Source: JAUIAI01 sp041396685 (lineage in GTDB: Bacteria > Pseudomonadota > Gammaproteobacteria > Burkholderiales > Burkholderiaceae_E). From it: a stretch of DNA of 64,000 nucleotides. A program made the position numbers and the translations under genes. Position 1 is the stretch's first letter. Each line of letters starts with the position of its first letter. The stretch covers positions 1-64,000 of the forward strand of contig JAWKYD010000015.1 in NCBI GenBank assembly GCA_041396685.1, written 5' to 3'. Under the pieces are notes generated by a model, which was given only the letters and a program-made list of their open reading frames with translations, ran no database searches and had not been told where the DNA came from. Shown piece by piece: positions 34,848 to 43,673 of the stretch.

Positions 34848-36215
34848 ATGCCCGTCAAACCCCGTGCGCCCCTCGTTTTGGTCGTCATCGCCGCGATGCT
34901 TTGCGCCTGCAGCGCCGGCCCGGAGGCCATGTCCGCAGGGGCGCCGATCGAAGCCATCAGCGTGGCCAACGACATCGGCGGCGCCGCGACACCGGCACCG
35001 CCGTCGGCCGATCCACCTGCCGTTGCCGCCGCGCCCGTTGCCCGCGACGAAGCCGAGAAGGCGATCATCGAGGCCGTGCGCGAGGCCGCCATGCCGCTGC
35101 CGACGCGCGACCGTATCCGGGTGGTCACGCTGACTGACAAGCTCGACCGGCCCACCGCCATGGTGTTCATGGCCGACGGCTCGCTGCTGGTGGCCGAGAA
35201 AAGGGGCCGGATCCTGCCGATCACGCGCGACGGCGCGATCGGCTCCCCGATCGGCCGGGTGCCGCGCGTCATGGCCCAGTCGCAGGGCGGGCTGCTCGAT
35301 CTGGCCTTGGACCCCGATTTCGCGAGCAACCAGCTCGTCTACTACAGCTATGCCGAGCGCCTGAAGGACGGCACCGCACGCACGACGATCGCGCGCAGCA
35401 CCCTGAAGGACGGCAGATTCACCACCTGGCGAAAGCTATACCAGCAGCATCCGAGCGTGACCGATGGCATTCACTTCGGTTCGCGCGTCCTGTTCGGTCC
35501 CGATGGCAGGCTCTACGCGACGCTCGGCGAGCGCAGCCATCGCTCGGCCGCACAGCGTCTGGACAACGGCCTGGGCAAGGTGATCCGCATCGAGCCCGAC
35601 GGCAAGATCCCGTCCGACAACCCGTTCGTGGGTCGGGCCAAGACCAATGACGCGATCCTGTCCTACGGCCATCGGAATCCGGTCGGCGCGGCCTTTCATC
35701 CACTGACCGGTGCCTTGTGGATCAGCGAGAACGGTCCCCAGGGCGGCGACGAGATCAATCTGATCAAGGCTGGTGCCAACTACGGCTGGCCGCGCATCAC
35801 CTACGGCCGCGAGTATGGCAGTGGCGACCCGATCGGCGAAGGCACCGAAGCGCCGGACGTCGAGGCGCCACTGTTCTACTGGGTTCCCTATTCGATCGGG
35901 CCCTCTGGCATGGTCTTCTATACCGGCGACAAGGTTCCCGCGCTGGCCGGGTCATTGCTGGTCGGCGCCACGGACGGCCGGGTGCTGATCCGCATGACGG
36001 TCACCGAAGACAAGATCACCGAAGAAGAACGCCTGCTCGACGATCTGCGCGAACGCATTCGCGACGTCGCCCAGAGTCCCGACGGCTATCCGTACCTGCT
36101 CACCGACAGCGGCCGCCTGCTGCGCATCGAAGCGCGCGTCAGCGCCGCCGAAAACGATACACGGCCTGGGTCGCACGGTAGAGTGGAAGCCGCAGGATCG
36201 GCCGACCGTCGGTGA
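34848..36215 (+). CDS. PQQ-dependent sugar dehydrogenase-like lipoprotein
   Basis: The 455-residue protein starts with a lipoprotein signal (APLVLVVIAAMLCAC, Cys at about 21), then a Pro/Ala linker and a six-bladed propeller of the soluble glucose dehydrogenase family: LDRPTAMVFMADGSLLVAEK, GGLLDLALDPDF, YATLGERSHRSAAQ and YGHRNPVGAAFHP with the family's catalytic His region. It would oxidise an aldose in the periplasm using PQQ. ATG 34815 would add 11 residues. Its last 77 bases overlap the end of metW on the other strand. Confidence 0.85.
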   Translation: MPVKPRAPLVLVVIAAMLCACSAGPEAMSAGAPIEAISVANDIGGAATPAPPSADPPAVAAAPVARDEAEKAIIEAVREAAMPLPTRDRIRVVTLTDKLDRPTAMVFMADGSLLVAEKRGRILPITRDGAIGSPIGRVPRVMAQSQGGLLDLALDPDFASNQLVYYSYAERLKDGTARTTIARSTLKDGRFTTWRKLYQQHPSVTDGIHFGSRVLFGPDGRLYATLGERSHRSAAQRLDNGLGKVIRIEPDGKIPSDNPFVGRAKTNDAILSYGHRNPVGAAFHPLTGALWISENGPQGGDEINLIKAGANYGWPRITYGREYGSGDPIGEGTEAPDVEAPLFYWVPYSIGPSGMVFYTGDKVPALAGSLLVGATDGRVLIRMTVTEDKITEEERLLDDLRERIRDVAQSPDGYPYLLTDSGRLLRIEARVSAAENDTRPGSHGRVEAAGSADRR

Positions 36216-36783
36216 AATACGCGCGCGCGGTGATGACCATACCGTTGTCGCGCAGGAAATCCTCGAAGTCGAGCACGGTGGCCAGGTGCAGGTTCGGGGT
36301 ATCGAACCACTGGTAGGGCATCTCGCGTGAGACCGGCATGCGCCCGCGCATCAACGACCAGGCGTGAAACCAGTGGCCGAAGTTCGGAAACGACACGACG
36401 CACTCGCGGCCGACATCGGCCATCTCGCGCAACACGTATTCGGTGCGATGGGTGGCCTGGATGGCCATCGAAAGCACCACCACGTCGAAGGTGGAGCGCT
36501 TGAACATGTCGAGGCCGTCTTCGATGTCGCGCTGGATCACGCTGACGCCGCGGCGCACGCAGGCGAGCACCGCGGCGTCGTCGATCTCGACGCCGTAGCC
36601 CAGGCAGGCCTTGGTGCTCTGCAGGTGATGCAGCAATTCGCCGTGGCCACAGGCAAGGTCGAGCACGCGCGCGCCGCGCGGGGTCCAATCGGCGATCAGG
36701 GCCAGATCGGGCCGCAGGCCGTTGGCATCACCAGCGTGATTGCCGATGTCGGCCGGCAGGGCCCGATGGCGGCGCCGGATCAT
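36139..36783 (-). CDS. metW: Methionine biosynthesis protein MetW
   Basis: This 214-residue SAM-dependent methyltransferase-fold protein has VLDLACGHGELLHHLQ (SAM-binding motif I, about 40–55), the MetW block GYGVEIDDAAVLACV and VVSFPNFGHWFHAW. MetW partners with MetX in proteobacteria that use O-acylhomoserine for methionine. It overlaps metX by 4 bases and is the last gene of the gshB operon. The 3' end overlaps the sugar dehydrogenase gene tail-to-tail. Confidence 0.93.
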   Translation of the reverse strand: MIRRRHRALPADIGNHAGDANGLRPDLALIADWTPRGARVLDLACGHGELLHHLQSTKACLGYGVEIDDAAVLACVRRGVSVIQRDIEDGLDMFKRSTFDVVVLSMAIQATHRTEYVLREMADVGRECVVSFPNFGHWFHAWSLMRGRMPVSREMPYQWFDTPNLHLATVLDFEDFLRDNGMVITARAYFTDGRPILRLPLYRATQAVYRFRRR

Positions 36784-37946
36784 GACCGCGCTCCAACCGA
36801 TGGCAAACCGCCGATCTCGGCGGCGATACGATCGAAATAAGCCCGTACCACCGCGTGATACTGCGGATCGTCGAGCAGGAACGCATCGTGGCCGTGTGGT
36901 GCCTCGATCTCGGCGTAGGTCACCGCGCGGCTGTTGTCGAGCAGCGCCTGCACGATCTCGCGACTGCGCTCGGGCTCGAAACGCCAGTCGGTGGTGAACG
37001 AGGTCACGAGAAAGCCGCAGCGTGCGGCCGCCAGGGCCTTGCCGAGATCCCCACCGTGGCTGCGCGCCGGATCGAAGTAGTCGAGCGCGCGCGTGATCAG
37101 CAGATAGGTATTGGCATCGAAGTAACCGGCGAACTTCTCGCCCTGATAACGCAGGTAGGACTCCACCTCGAAGTCGACGTCGAAGCTGAACGAGTAGTCG
37201 CCATGACGAAGCACACGGCCGAATTTCTCGGCCATGACATCATCCGACAGATAGGTGATGTGGCCGATCATGCGTGCGACCGTGAGACCGCGGGCCGGCA
37301 CCACGCCGTAGTCGTAGAAATTGCCCTGATGGAAGTCGGGGTCGGTGATGATCGCGCGCCGTGCCACCTCGTTGAATGCGATGTTCTGGGTCGACAGATG
37401 CGGCGCAGAGGCGATGACGATCGCGTGGGCGAGCCGCTCGGGGTAGCGGATGCTCCAGGCCAGTGCCTGCATGCCGCCGAGGCTGCCTCCCATCACGGCG
37501 GCGAAGCGCTCGATGCCGAGTCGATCCGCCAAGCGGGCCTGTGAGTCGACCCAGTCCTCGACCGTGACGACCGGAAACGTGGGGCCATAGGGTTTGCCGG
37601 TGGCCGGATCGATGCTCGCCGGCCCCGTGGAACCGAAACAGCTGCCGAGGTTGTTCACCCCGATCACGAAGAAGCGGTCGGTGTCCAATGGCTTGCCGGG
37701 CCCGACCATGTTGTCCCACCAGCCGACGTTGTTGGGATCGACCGCATAGTGGCCGGCGATGTGGTGCGAGGCGTTCAACGCATGACAGACCAGCACCGCG
37801 TTGTCGCGCGCTTCGTTGAGCGTGCCATAGGTTTCGTAGACGAGCTCGTAGGGACCGAACGCCGTACCGCGAGCCAACGGCAGCAGTTCTTCGAAGCGCT
37901 CGCGCTGCTCGATGACGGGTCCCACGGAAGTGGCCGTTTCGCTCAT
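36780..37946 (-). CDS. metX: Homoserine O-acyltransferase (MetX)
   Basis: The 388-residue alpha/beta-hydrolase enzyme acylates homoserine in the first step of methionine synthesis. The nucleophile is in VMGGSLGGMQALAW (about S155), the Asp in TTDWRFEP and the His in APHGHDAFL. Proteobacterial MetX encoded with MetW is commonly the succinyltransferase type; whether acetyl- or succinyl-CoA is used cannot be settled by eye. Its ATG overlaps the ptsI stop by 4 bases, an uncommon coupling of a PTS gene to methionine synthesis. Confidence 0.92.
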   Translation of the reverse strand: MSETATSVGPVIEQRERFEELLPLARGTAFGPYELVYETYGTLNEARDNAVLVCHALNASHHIAGHYAVDPNNVGWWDNMVGPGKPLDTDRFFVIGVNNLGSCFGSTGPASIDPATGKPYGPTFPVVTVEDWVDSQARLADRLGIERFAAVMGGSLGGMQALAWSIRYPERLAHAIVIASAPHLSTQNIAFNEVARRAIITDPDFHQGNFYDYGVVPARGLTVARMIGHITYLSDDVMAEKFGRVLRHGDYSFSFDVDFEVESYLRYQGEKFAGYFDANTYLLITRALDYFDPARSHGGDLGKALAAARCGFLVTSFTTDWRFEPERSREIVQALLDNSRAVTYAEIEAPHGHDAFLLDDPQYHAVVRAYFDRIAAEIGGLPSVGARS

Positions 37947-39670
37947 GCACGCCCGCCGACGGCATCGAGACGCGCCAGACTGCTGGCGACCCGCTCCGGA
38001 TCGAGCGTGCGGATCAGGCGGCTCACCGGCGCCTGCAGCTTGCCCACCTCCGACAACAGTACCTGACGCTTGACCTTGAGCAGATTGACCGGATGCATCG
38101 ACAACTCCTGCAGACCCATGCCCAGCAACAGCCGGGTGGCGCGTGGGTCACCCGCCATCTCGCCACAGACGGAGATGGGCTTCTCCGCCTTGCGGGCCGC
38201 GTCGATGGTGCCGGCGATCAGGCGCAGCACGGCGGGATGAAAGCCGTCGTAGAGATGCGCGACCTCGCTGTCGGCGCGGTCGATCGCCAACGTGTACTGG
38301 ATCAGGTCGTTGGTGCCGATCGAGAGGAAGTCGAGCCGTTGCAGGAATACCGAGGCCGACAGCGCCGCCGCGGGCACCTCGATCATGCCGCCGATCGGCA
38401 GGCGTTCGGCCATCGGCATGCGCCGGCTGCTCAATTGCTCGCGGGCACGATCGATCAGCCGCAGACTGGCGACGATCTCGTGGGCATGGGTGATCATCGG
38501 CAGCAGCAGGCGCACCGGCCCGAAGGCGGATGCGCGCAGGATCGCGCGCAGCTGGGTCAGAAACATTTCGGGGTGGGTCAGGCAGAAGCGAATCGCGCGC
38601 AATCCGAGCGCCGGATTGACCACCGAACTCGAATGCGCCCAGGGCAGCGCCTTGTCCGCGCCGACATCCAGCGTGCGAATGGTCACCGGGCGTCCGTCCA
38701 TGGCCACGACCGCTGACCGATAGGCCTCGAACTGCTCGTCCTCGGTGGGCGGCGCGGCGCGGTTCATGAACAAGAATTCGGTGCGAAACAGGCCGATGCC
38801 CTGGGCGCCGTTCTCGAGCGCGAGCTGCGCCTCCTCGGGCAGCTCGATGTTGGCCATCAGCTCGATCGGCTCGCCGTCGAGCGTGTGCGTGGGCACGTCG
38901 ACCAGGCGGCGCAGCTTGGCGCGCTCGAGTTCGCGGCCCGCCTGCCGATTGCGGTATTCGGCCAGCACCGATTCATCGGGCGCGCAGATCATGATGCCGG
39001 CATCGCCGTCGACCACCACCCAGTCGTCGTCGCGGATCAGCTCGGCGGCATTGTGCATGCCGACCACGGAGGGCACACCCATCGAGCGCGCGAGGATGGC
39101 CGTGTGCGATGTCGTGCCGCCCAGCTCGATGGCAAAACCCGCGCCGTGCTTGAGACGCAGCATGTCGGCCGGCGCGATGTCATCGGCCACGAACACCAGC
39201 GGCTCGCCGGAGTTCGCCACCGGCACCTGTCCCGATCCCACCAGCAGCGCCAGGATGCGATCGGTGACCTGACGGACATCGCGGCCGCGCTCGCGCAGGT
39301 AGGCATCTTCGATCTCGTTGAACTGGGCGACCAGTTTCTCCATCTGCGAGACCAGTGCCCACTCGGCATTGCGCAAGTCCTGGTGGATGGATTCGACGGC
39401 CGCCGGCACCAGCATCGGATCGGCCAGGATCATCAGATGGATGTCGATCAGGGCGAGCGCCTCCTCGGGAGCGGTCGCCGGCAGATTGTCGCGCAGGGTG
39501 GCGAACTCCTCGTGCACGATGTCCACCGCCCCGTGCAGACGTCGGACCTCGCGATCGGCCTTCTCCGAGGCCACGTGATAGCGGGCGACGTCACCGATCT
39601 GCATCGCCAGGCGACGCGCGCGCCCGATCGCGATGCCACCGCCCAGTCCGGTTCCATGCAGCGAGAACAT
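37943..39670 (-). CDS. ptsI: PTS enzyme I (PEP–protein phosphotransferase)
   Basis: The 575-residue protein transfers phosphate from PEP to HPr. The phospho-histidine is H189 in GGTTSHTAILAR; PEP-binding blocks include FRTEFLFMNR and DFLSIGTNDLIQYTLAIDR. Length is that of a standard enzyme I without the GAF domain of PtsP. It follows HPr by 6 bases. With only an EIIA(Man)-type domain and no EIIB/EIIC permease in sight, this PTS is probably regulatory. Confidence 0.95.
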   Translation of the reverse strand: MFSLHGTGLGGGIAIGRARRLAMQIGDVARYHVASEKADREVRRLHGAVDIVHEEFATLRDNLPATAPEEALALIDIHLMILADPMLVPAAVESIHQDLRNAEWALVSQMEKLVAQFNEIEDAYLRERGRDVRQVTDRILALLVGSGQVPVANSGEPLVFVADDIAPADMLRLKHGAGFAIELGGTTSHTAILARSMGVPSVVGMHNAAELIRDDDWVVVDGDAGIMICAPDESVLAEYRNRQAGRELERAKLRRLVDVPTHTLDGEPIELMANIELPEEAQLALENGAQGIGLFRTEFLFMNRAAPPTEDEQFEAYRSAVVAMDGRPVTIRTLDVGADKALPWAHSSSVVNPALGLRAIRFCLTHPEMFLTQLRAILRASAFGPVRLLLPMITHAHEIVASLRLIDRAREQLSSRRMPMAERLPIGGMIEVPAAALSASVFLQRLDFLSIGTNDLIQYTLAIDRADSEVAHLYDGFHPAVLRLIAGTIDAARKAEKPISVCGEMAGDPRATRLLLGMGLQELSMHPVNLLKVKRQVLLSEVGKLQAPVSRLIRTLDPERVASSLARLDAVGGRA

Positions 39671-39676
39671 GGCCGG

Positions 39677-39949
39677 CTACTCCAGCGACTCGCCGAAGCC
39701 ACCGGCGAACAACGCCTGCAGCGCGGCGGTGGCCTCGAACTCGTCCGGGCCGTCGACCTCGAGCAGCAGTTCGCTGCCCTTGGAAGCCGCCAGCATCATC
39801 ACGCCCATGATGCTCTTGGCATTGATGCGCCGCCCCTTGCGGGTCAGCCAGACCTCGGACTGGAAGCCGGTCGCGACCTGGGTGAGCTTTGCCGACGGCC
39901 GGGCATGCAGGCCGAGTTTGTTGACGACGGTGACTGTGCTGGTCTGCAT
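39677..39949 (-). CDS. HPr phosphocarrier protein
   Basis: The 90-residue HPr has the active-site H15 in NKLGLHARPSA and S46 in NAKSIMGVMML, the residue phosphorylated by HPr kinase. ATG 39949 gives the normal HPr length; upstream in-frame sequence lacks homology. It lies between the EIIA and enzyme I genes with gaps of 7 and 6 bases, so all three are one translation unit. Confidence 0.95.
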   Translation of the reverse strand: MQTSTVTVVNKLGLHARPSAKLTQVATGFQSEVWLTRKGRRINAKSIMGVMMLAASKGSELLLEVDGPDEFEATAALQALFAGGFGESLE

Positions 39950-39956
39950 GGATGGC

Positions 39957-40409
39957 TCAGCCTGCGCTTCCTGCGGCCTTCGGTGCCGGTGTCGGCCGGC
40001 GTTCGTCCTGCTCGAATTCTTCGGGCGACATCGATTCGATGGCATCGCGCGCGGCCGGCAGTAGCATGTCGACCAGGGTGTCCAGGTCGCGGCCGCGGCG
40101 GTAGTTCATGGCACGCAGCAACAGCGGCAGGTTCGTGCCCGCGACCACCACCACGCGTCTGGGCTCGGCGAGTTGCACCGCGATGCGCGACGGCGTCGCG
40201 CCGGCGATATCGGTCAGCACCAGCACGCCCGAGCCGTCGTTGATGCGGTCGACCAAGGTGCGCGCGGACTCGTAGGCCAGCACGGGATCCTCGTCGGGCA
40301 CGACGTCCAGCGCGGCGACCTGCGGCATCAGCCTGCCGTGGACATGGCGGGTGCAATGCAGCAGCGCGGTCGCGAGCGGTTCGTGTGCGACGACGAGGAC
40401 ACCGATCAT
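39957..40409 (-). CDS. PTS EIIA component, mannose/sorbose type
   Basis: The 150-residue protein has the EIIA(Man) fold start MIGVLVVAHEPLA, with the phosphorylation site H9, and VLVLTDIAGATPSRIA around residue 66. Such stand-alone EIIA proteins in Betaproteobacteria receive phosphate from HPr without a sugar permease and are thought to be regulatory. The C-terminal tail (about 130–150) is Pro/Ala-rich. Its ATG overlaps the gshB stop by 4 bases. Confidence 0.92.
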   Translation of the reverse strand: MIGVLVVAHEPLATALLHCTRHVHGRLMPQVAALDVVPDEDPVLAYESARTLVDRINDGSGVLVLTDIAGATPSRIAVQLAEPRRVVVVAGTNLPLLLRAMNYRRGRDLDTLVDMLLPAARDAIESMSPEEFEQDERRPTPAPKAAGSAG

Positions 40410-41362
40410 CGCGGCCCAACCGCGAACTCGAGCCGCTCGATGAACATGCCGGCGACATCGAAACCGGTCTGCGCGGCGATCTCCTGGAAACCGGTCGGGC
40501 TGGTGACGTTGATCTCGGTCACGCAGTGACCGATGACATCGAGCCCGACCAGGAACAGACCACGCTCCAGAAGCAGCGGCGCCAGCCGCTCGGCGATCGC
40601 GCGGTCGGCGTCGGACAGTGGCTGCGCCACCGGTTTGCCACCGGCGGCCATATTGCCCCGCACCTCGCCCTGGGCCGGAATGCGTGCCAGGGCATGCGGC
40701 ACGACCTGCCCGCCGATCAACAGGATGCGCTTGTCGCCATCCTTGATCTCGGGCAGGAAGCGCTGCGCCATCACGCTCTGCCGGCCGAAACGATTCATCG
40801 TCTCGATGATGACCGACAGATTCGGGTCGTCGGCGCGCGCCTGGAAGATCGACATGCCGCCCATGCCGTCGAGGAGCTTGAAAATGGCCCGACCGTGCTC
40901 GAGCACGAAGGCGCGCAGACGCTTGGCATCGCGCGTGATGATGGTGGGCGCGGTCAGCTCGGGGAACTCGGCGATCGCGAACTTCTCGTTGTGGTCGCGA
41001 ATGGCGCGACCGCGATTGAAGACATTGGCACCCTGGGCCTGCGCCCGGTCGAGCATGTAGGTCGCATAGACGTACTCCATGTCGAACGGCGGGTCGGTGC
41101 GCATCAACACGGCATCGAAGGCGGCCAGCCGCGTCTCGACCGGCTCGGCCAACGTATACCAGGGCGAGGCCGCCGGTTCCATCGTCAATTCGCTCGACCG
41201 CGCGCTGACCGCACCGCCGGCGGCGCTGTCGTAGAACAGATCGCCGATCTGGCAGACATGAATCGCGTGACCGCGCGCTCGCGCGGCCAGCATCATGGCG
41301 TAGGTGGTGTCCTTGTAGGTCTTGATCGACGCCAGCGGGTCGAGAATGATCAGGATCTTCAT
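40406..41362 (-). CDS. gshB: Glutathione synthetase
   Basis: The 318-residue ATP-grasp enzyme joins gamma-glutamylcysteine to glycine. Seen are MKILIILDPLASIK at the start, LMRTDPPFDMEYVYATY (about 86), KLLDGMGGMSIF (flexible ATP loop) and NVTSPTGFQEI near the C-terminus. It is first in the gshB–EIIA–HPr–ptsI–metX–metW operon. The glutamate–cysteine ligase gene, often next to it in Betaproteobacteria, is absent here. Glutathione reductase is at 63036. Confidence 0.95.
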   Translation of the reverse strand: MKILIILDPLASIKTYKDTTYAMMLAARARGHAIHVCQIGDLFYDSAAGGAVSARSSELTMEPAASPWYTLAEPVETRLAAFDAVLMRTDPPFDMEYVYATYMLDRAQAQGANVFNRGRAIRDHNEKFAIAEFPELTAPTIITRDAKRLRAFVLEHGRAIFKLLDGMGGMSIFQARADDPNLSVIIETMNRFGRQSVMAQRFLPEIKDGDKRILLIGGQVVPHALARIPAQGEVRGNMAAGGKPVAQPLSDADRAIAERLAPLLLERGLFLVGLDVIGHCVTEINVTSPTGFQEIAAQTGFDVAGMFIERLEFAVGPR

Positions 41363-41590
41363 GGGCGCATGCATGGGCGGACGAGTCGCCGATGATCGGG
41401 TCGCCGCGGGTTCGCGGCGACAGGCGGAACCGTGTCGTGCAACCTTGCGCCAGCGGGGATCTCGGTGCGTTTCGGACCAGGGGCCGGTCGAACATCCAGG
41501 CCGGCGGACCGGAACGGTCATTGTAGCGGGTGGCCGCTACGGTCACGGCGCCGGCGGACTCCCGACGGCTGTCGCCACCCTCGCCCGACC

Positions 41591-41623
41591 AAAAAAGACG
41601 GCGAACCGCTTCGGTTCGCCGTC
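41591..41623 (-). terminator. Rho-independent terminator of glnK–amtB
   Basis: A perfect 12-bp stem (41597–41608 with 41612–41623) has a 3-base loop, and on the minus strand is followed by six T (41591–41596). It lies 57 bases after the amtB stop. This is the only T-tailed hairpin I found in the window. Confidence 0.9.
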
Positions 41624-41679
41624 CGGACAACCCGGCCCTTGACGCGCCCACGGCGCGCCGGACCTTTCCTTCACCCTCG

Positions 41680-42993
41680 TTACCGCACGTAGGCCTGCTC
41701 GCCGTGGGTCGTGATGTCCAGACCCTCACGCTCGGCGTCCTCGGCCACCCGCAGGCCGACCACCCAGTCAGCGATCTTCAGGGCGATCAGGGCCGCCACT
41801 GCCGACCAGCCGATCGTGATCACGACGCTCTTGAACTGGATCCATACCTGGGCCGCCATGTTGAAGTCGGCCGCACCCGTGCCACCCAGACCGGGCGCGG
41901 TGAACACGCCGGTCAGCAACGCACCCAGGATGCCGCCGATGCCGTGCACACCGAACACGTCGGCCGTGTCGTCGGCCCGCAGCATGCGCTTCAGACCCGT
42001 GACACCCCAGAAGCAGACGAAGCCCGCCAGCAGACCGATGATCAGCGCACCCATGGGGCCGACCGAACCGCAGGCCGGGGTGATCGCGACCAGACCGGCG
42101 ATCGTGCCGGAGGCGGCACCCAGCATCGAGGGCTTGCCCTTGATCAGCCACTCGGCGATGGTCCAGGCAACCGTGGCGGCAGCGGTGGCAAACAAGGTGT
42201 TCACGAAGGCCAGACCGGCGCCGCTGGTGGCTTCCAGATTCGAGCCGGCATTGAAGCCGAACCAGCCCACCCACAACAGACAGGCACCGACCATCGTCAG
42301 AGTCAGCGAGTGAGGGGCCATCGCCTCACGGCCGAAACCGATGCGCGAGCCGACCAGATAGGCACCGACCAGGCCGGCGACACCGGCGTTGATGTGCACC
42401 ACCGTGCCGCCCGCGAAGTCGAGAGCGCCTTCACCGAGCAGATAGCCGCCCGGACCCCAGACCATGTGGCAGATGGGCAGGTAGCAGAGCGTGAACCAGA
42501 GAACCGAAAAGATCAGCACGGCACTGAACTTGATGCGCTCTGCGAATGCGCCGACGATCAGCGCGCAGGTGATGCCGGCGAACGTGGCCTGGAACGACAC
42601 GAACACGAACTCGGGCAGCTTGACCGTATCGGTGAAGGTATCGGCCAGGGTGTCGATCGTGACGCCCGACATGAACAGTTTGCTCAGCGAACCGATGTAT
42701 GGCGTCGATTCGGTGAATGCCAGCGAGTAGCCGTAGACCGCCCACAAGACGGTGATCAGCGAGAACACCACCAAAACCTGCATCAGCACCGAGAGCATGT
42801 TCTTGGAGCGCACCAGGCCACCGTAGAACAGTGCCAGGCCGGGCACCGCCATCATCACCACCAGCAGGGTGGAAACCATCATCCAGGCCACGTCGCCCTT
42901 GTGCACGGCAGGGGCTGCCGCATCCTGCGCGTAGGCCAAAAGTGGGCTTGCCAGCAGCAGCGGTGCGGCGAGCGCGTGAATCAAGCGTTTCAT
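41680..42993 (-). CDS. amtB: Ammonium transporter
   Basis: The 437-residue protein has a cleavable signal peptide (LLLASPLLAYA) and about 11 membrane helices of the Amt family. Hallmarks are GLALFYGGLVRSKN, WGPGGYLLG, DFAGGTVVHINAG (conserved Asp and pore His) and DVFGVHGIGGILG (second pore His). It carries ammonium across the inner membrane. It is 28 bases after glnK and shares its sigma-54 promoter; an intrinsic terminator follows. Confidence 0.95.
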   Translation of the reverse strand: MKRLIHALAAPLLLASPLLAYAQDAAAPAVHKGDVAWMMVSTLLVVMMAVPGLALFYGGLVRSKNMLSVLMQVLVVFSLITVLWAVYGYSLAFTESTPYIGSLSKLFMSGVTIDTLADTFTDTVKLPEFVFVSFQATFAGITCALIVGAFAERIKFSAVLIFSVLWFTLCYLPICHMVWGPGGYLLGEGALDFAGGTVVHINAGVAGLVGAYLVGSRIGFGREAMAPHSLTLTMVGACLLWVGWFGFNAGSNLEATSGAGLAFVNTLFATAAATVAWTIAEWLIKGKPSMLGAASGTIAGLVAITPACGSVGPMGALIIGLLAGFVCFWGVTGLKRMLRADDTADVFGVHGIGGILGALLTGVFTAPGLGGTGAADFNMAAQVWIQFKSVVITIGWSAVAALIALKIADWVVGLRVAEDAEREGLDITTHGEQAYVR

Positions 42994-43021
42994 CTCTCGG
43001 TTCCTCCGAATTGAGTTTGGG

Positions 43022-43360
43022 TCAGAGCGCGGACACGCCGGTCTCGCCGGTGCGGATTCGCACCACCTGCGACACTTCGTTGACGAAGATCTTCCCGTCG
43101 CCGATCTTTCCCGTCTTGGCGGATTTCTCGATCGATTCGACGGCCTGGTCGACGAGCGCGTCATCGACGGCGACCTCGACCTTCACCTTGGGGAGAAAGT
43201 CGACGACGTATTCGGCGCCGCGATAGAGCTCGGTGTGACCCTTCTGGCGACCAAAGCCTTTGACCTCGGTGACCGTGACGCCCTGCACGCCGATTTCCGA
43301 CAAGGCTTCGCGCACCTCGTCCAGCTTGAAGGGTTTGATGATGGCGGTGATCATTTTCAT
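43022..43360 (-). CDS. glnK: PII nitrogen-regulatory protein GlnK
   Basis: The 112-residue protein is a canonical PII trimer subunit: MKMITAIIKPFKLDEVREAL, the T-loop with uridylylation site Y51 in GHTELYRGAEY, and GDGKIFV (about 87–93). It binds ATP/ADP and 2-oxoglutarate and blocks AmtB when nitrogen is plentiful. It is the first gene behind a -24/-12 promoter with two upstream NtrC-like sites, so it should be induced by nitrogen limitation. Confidence 0.96.
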   Translation of the reverse strand: MKMITAIIKPFKLDEVREALSEIGVQGVTVTEVKGFGRQKGHTELYRGAEYVVDFLPKVKVEVAVDDALVDQAVESIEKSAKTGKIGDGKIFVNEVSQVVRIRTGETGVSAL

Positions 43361-43467
43361 GATGGCTCCAGAACTTCGAATGCCGCCGAGTCGGGCTCGC
43401 ACGGCCGGATTGCCGACAACGATATCCGGCGCCCGGCCGGAATCCGCTGCTTGCTGGTGGTCCATCA

Positions 43468-43484
43468 ATGCACGAGGCATGCCA
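43468..43484 (-). promoter_or_regulatory. Sigma-54 promoter of glnK–amtB
   Basis: Read on the minus strand, TGGCATGCCTCGTGCAT has GG and GC exactly 10 bases apart and matches TGGCAC-N5-TTGCAT with two changes. Transcription should start near 43458, about 98 bases before the glnK ATG. The position relative to two NtrC-like sites is right for an enhancer-driven promoter. Confidence 0.7.
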
Positions 43485-43535
43485 GCCCGCGATCGAGGGT
43501 TCCGGGGGGCTGCAACCGACGAAGCAAGGCCATAT

Positions 43536-43552
43536 CGCACCAAAGTCGTGCG
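43536..43552. promoter_or_regulatory. NtrC-like binding site, proximal
   Basis: CGCACCAAAGTCGTGCG matches 11 of the 14 defined positions of the consensus TGCACCA-N3-TGGTGCA. Its centre is about 86 bp upstream of the predicted glnK start. Confidence 0.55.
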
Positions 43553-43592
43553 CAATCGGCGGTACGCTCTTGCGCCGCGCCCCGGCTTTGTG

Positions 43593-43609
43593 CGCACCAT
43601 ATAGGTGCA
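43593..43609. promoter_or_regulatory. NtrC-like binding site, distal
   Basis: CGCACCATATAGGTGCA matches 12 of 14 defined positions of TGCACCA-N3-TGGTGCA. Its centre is about 143 bp upstream of the predicted glnK start and 57 bp from the proximal site. The ubiK gene begins 65 bases to the right, so the site may also lie in its promoter. Confidence 0.7.
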
Positions 43610-43673
43610 AACAAACGCTGCGGATAGCCATCGGGATTGGTACGATGGCAGGAGGACATCGGGAGAACGCAAC

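Noticed and set aside
39957..40409. Sugar-uptake PTS
   Set aside because: Only EIIA, HPr and EI are present; no EIIB or EIIC membrane component is in the window.
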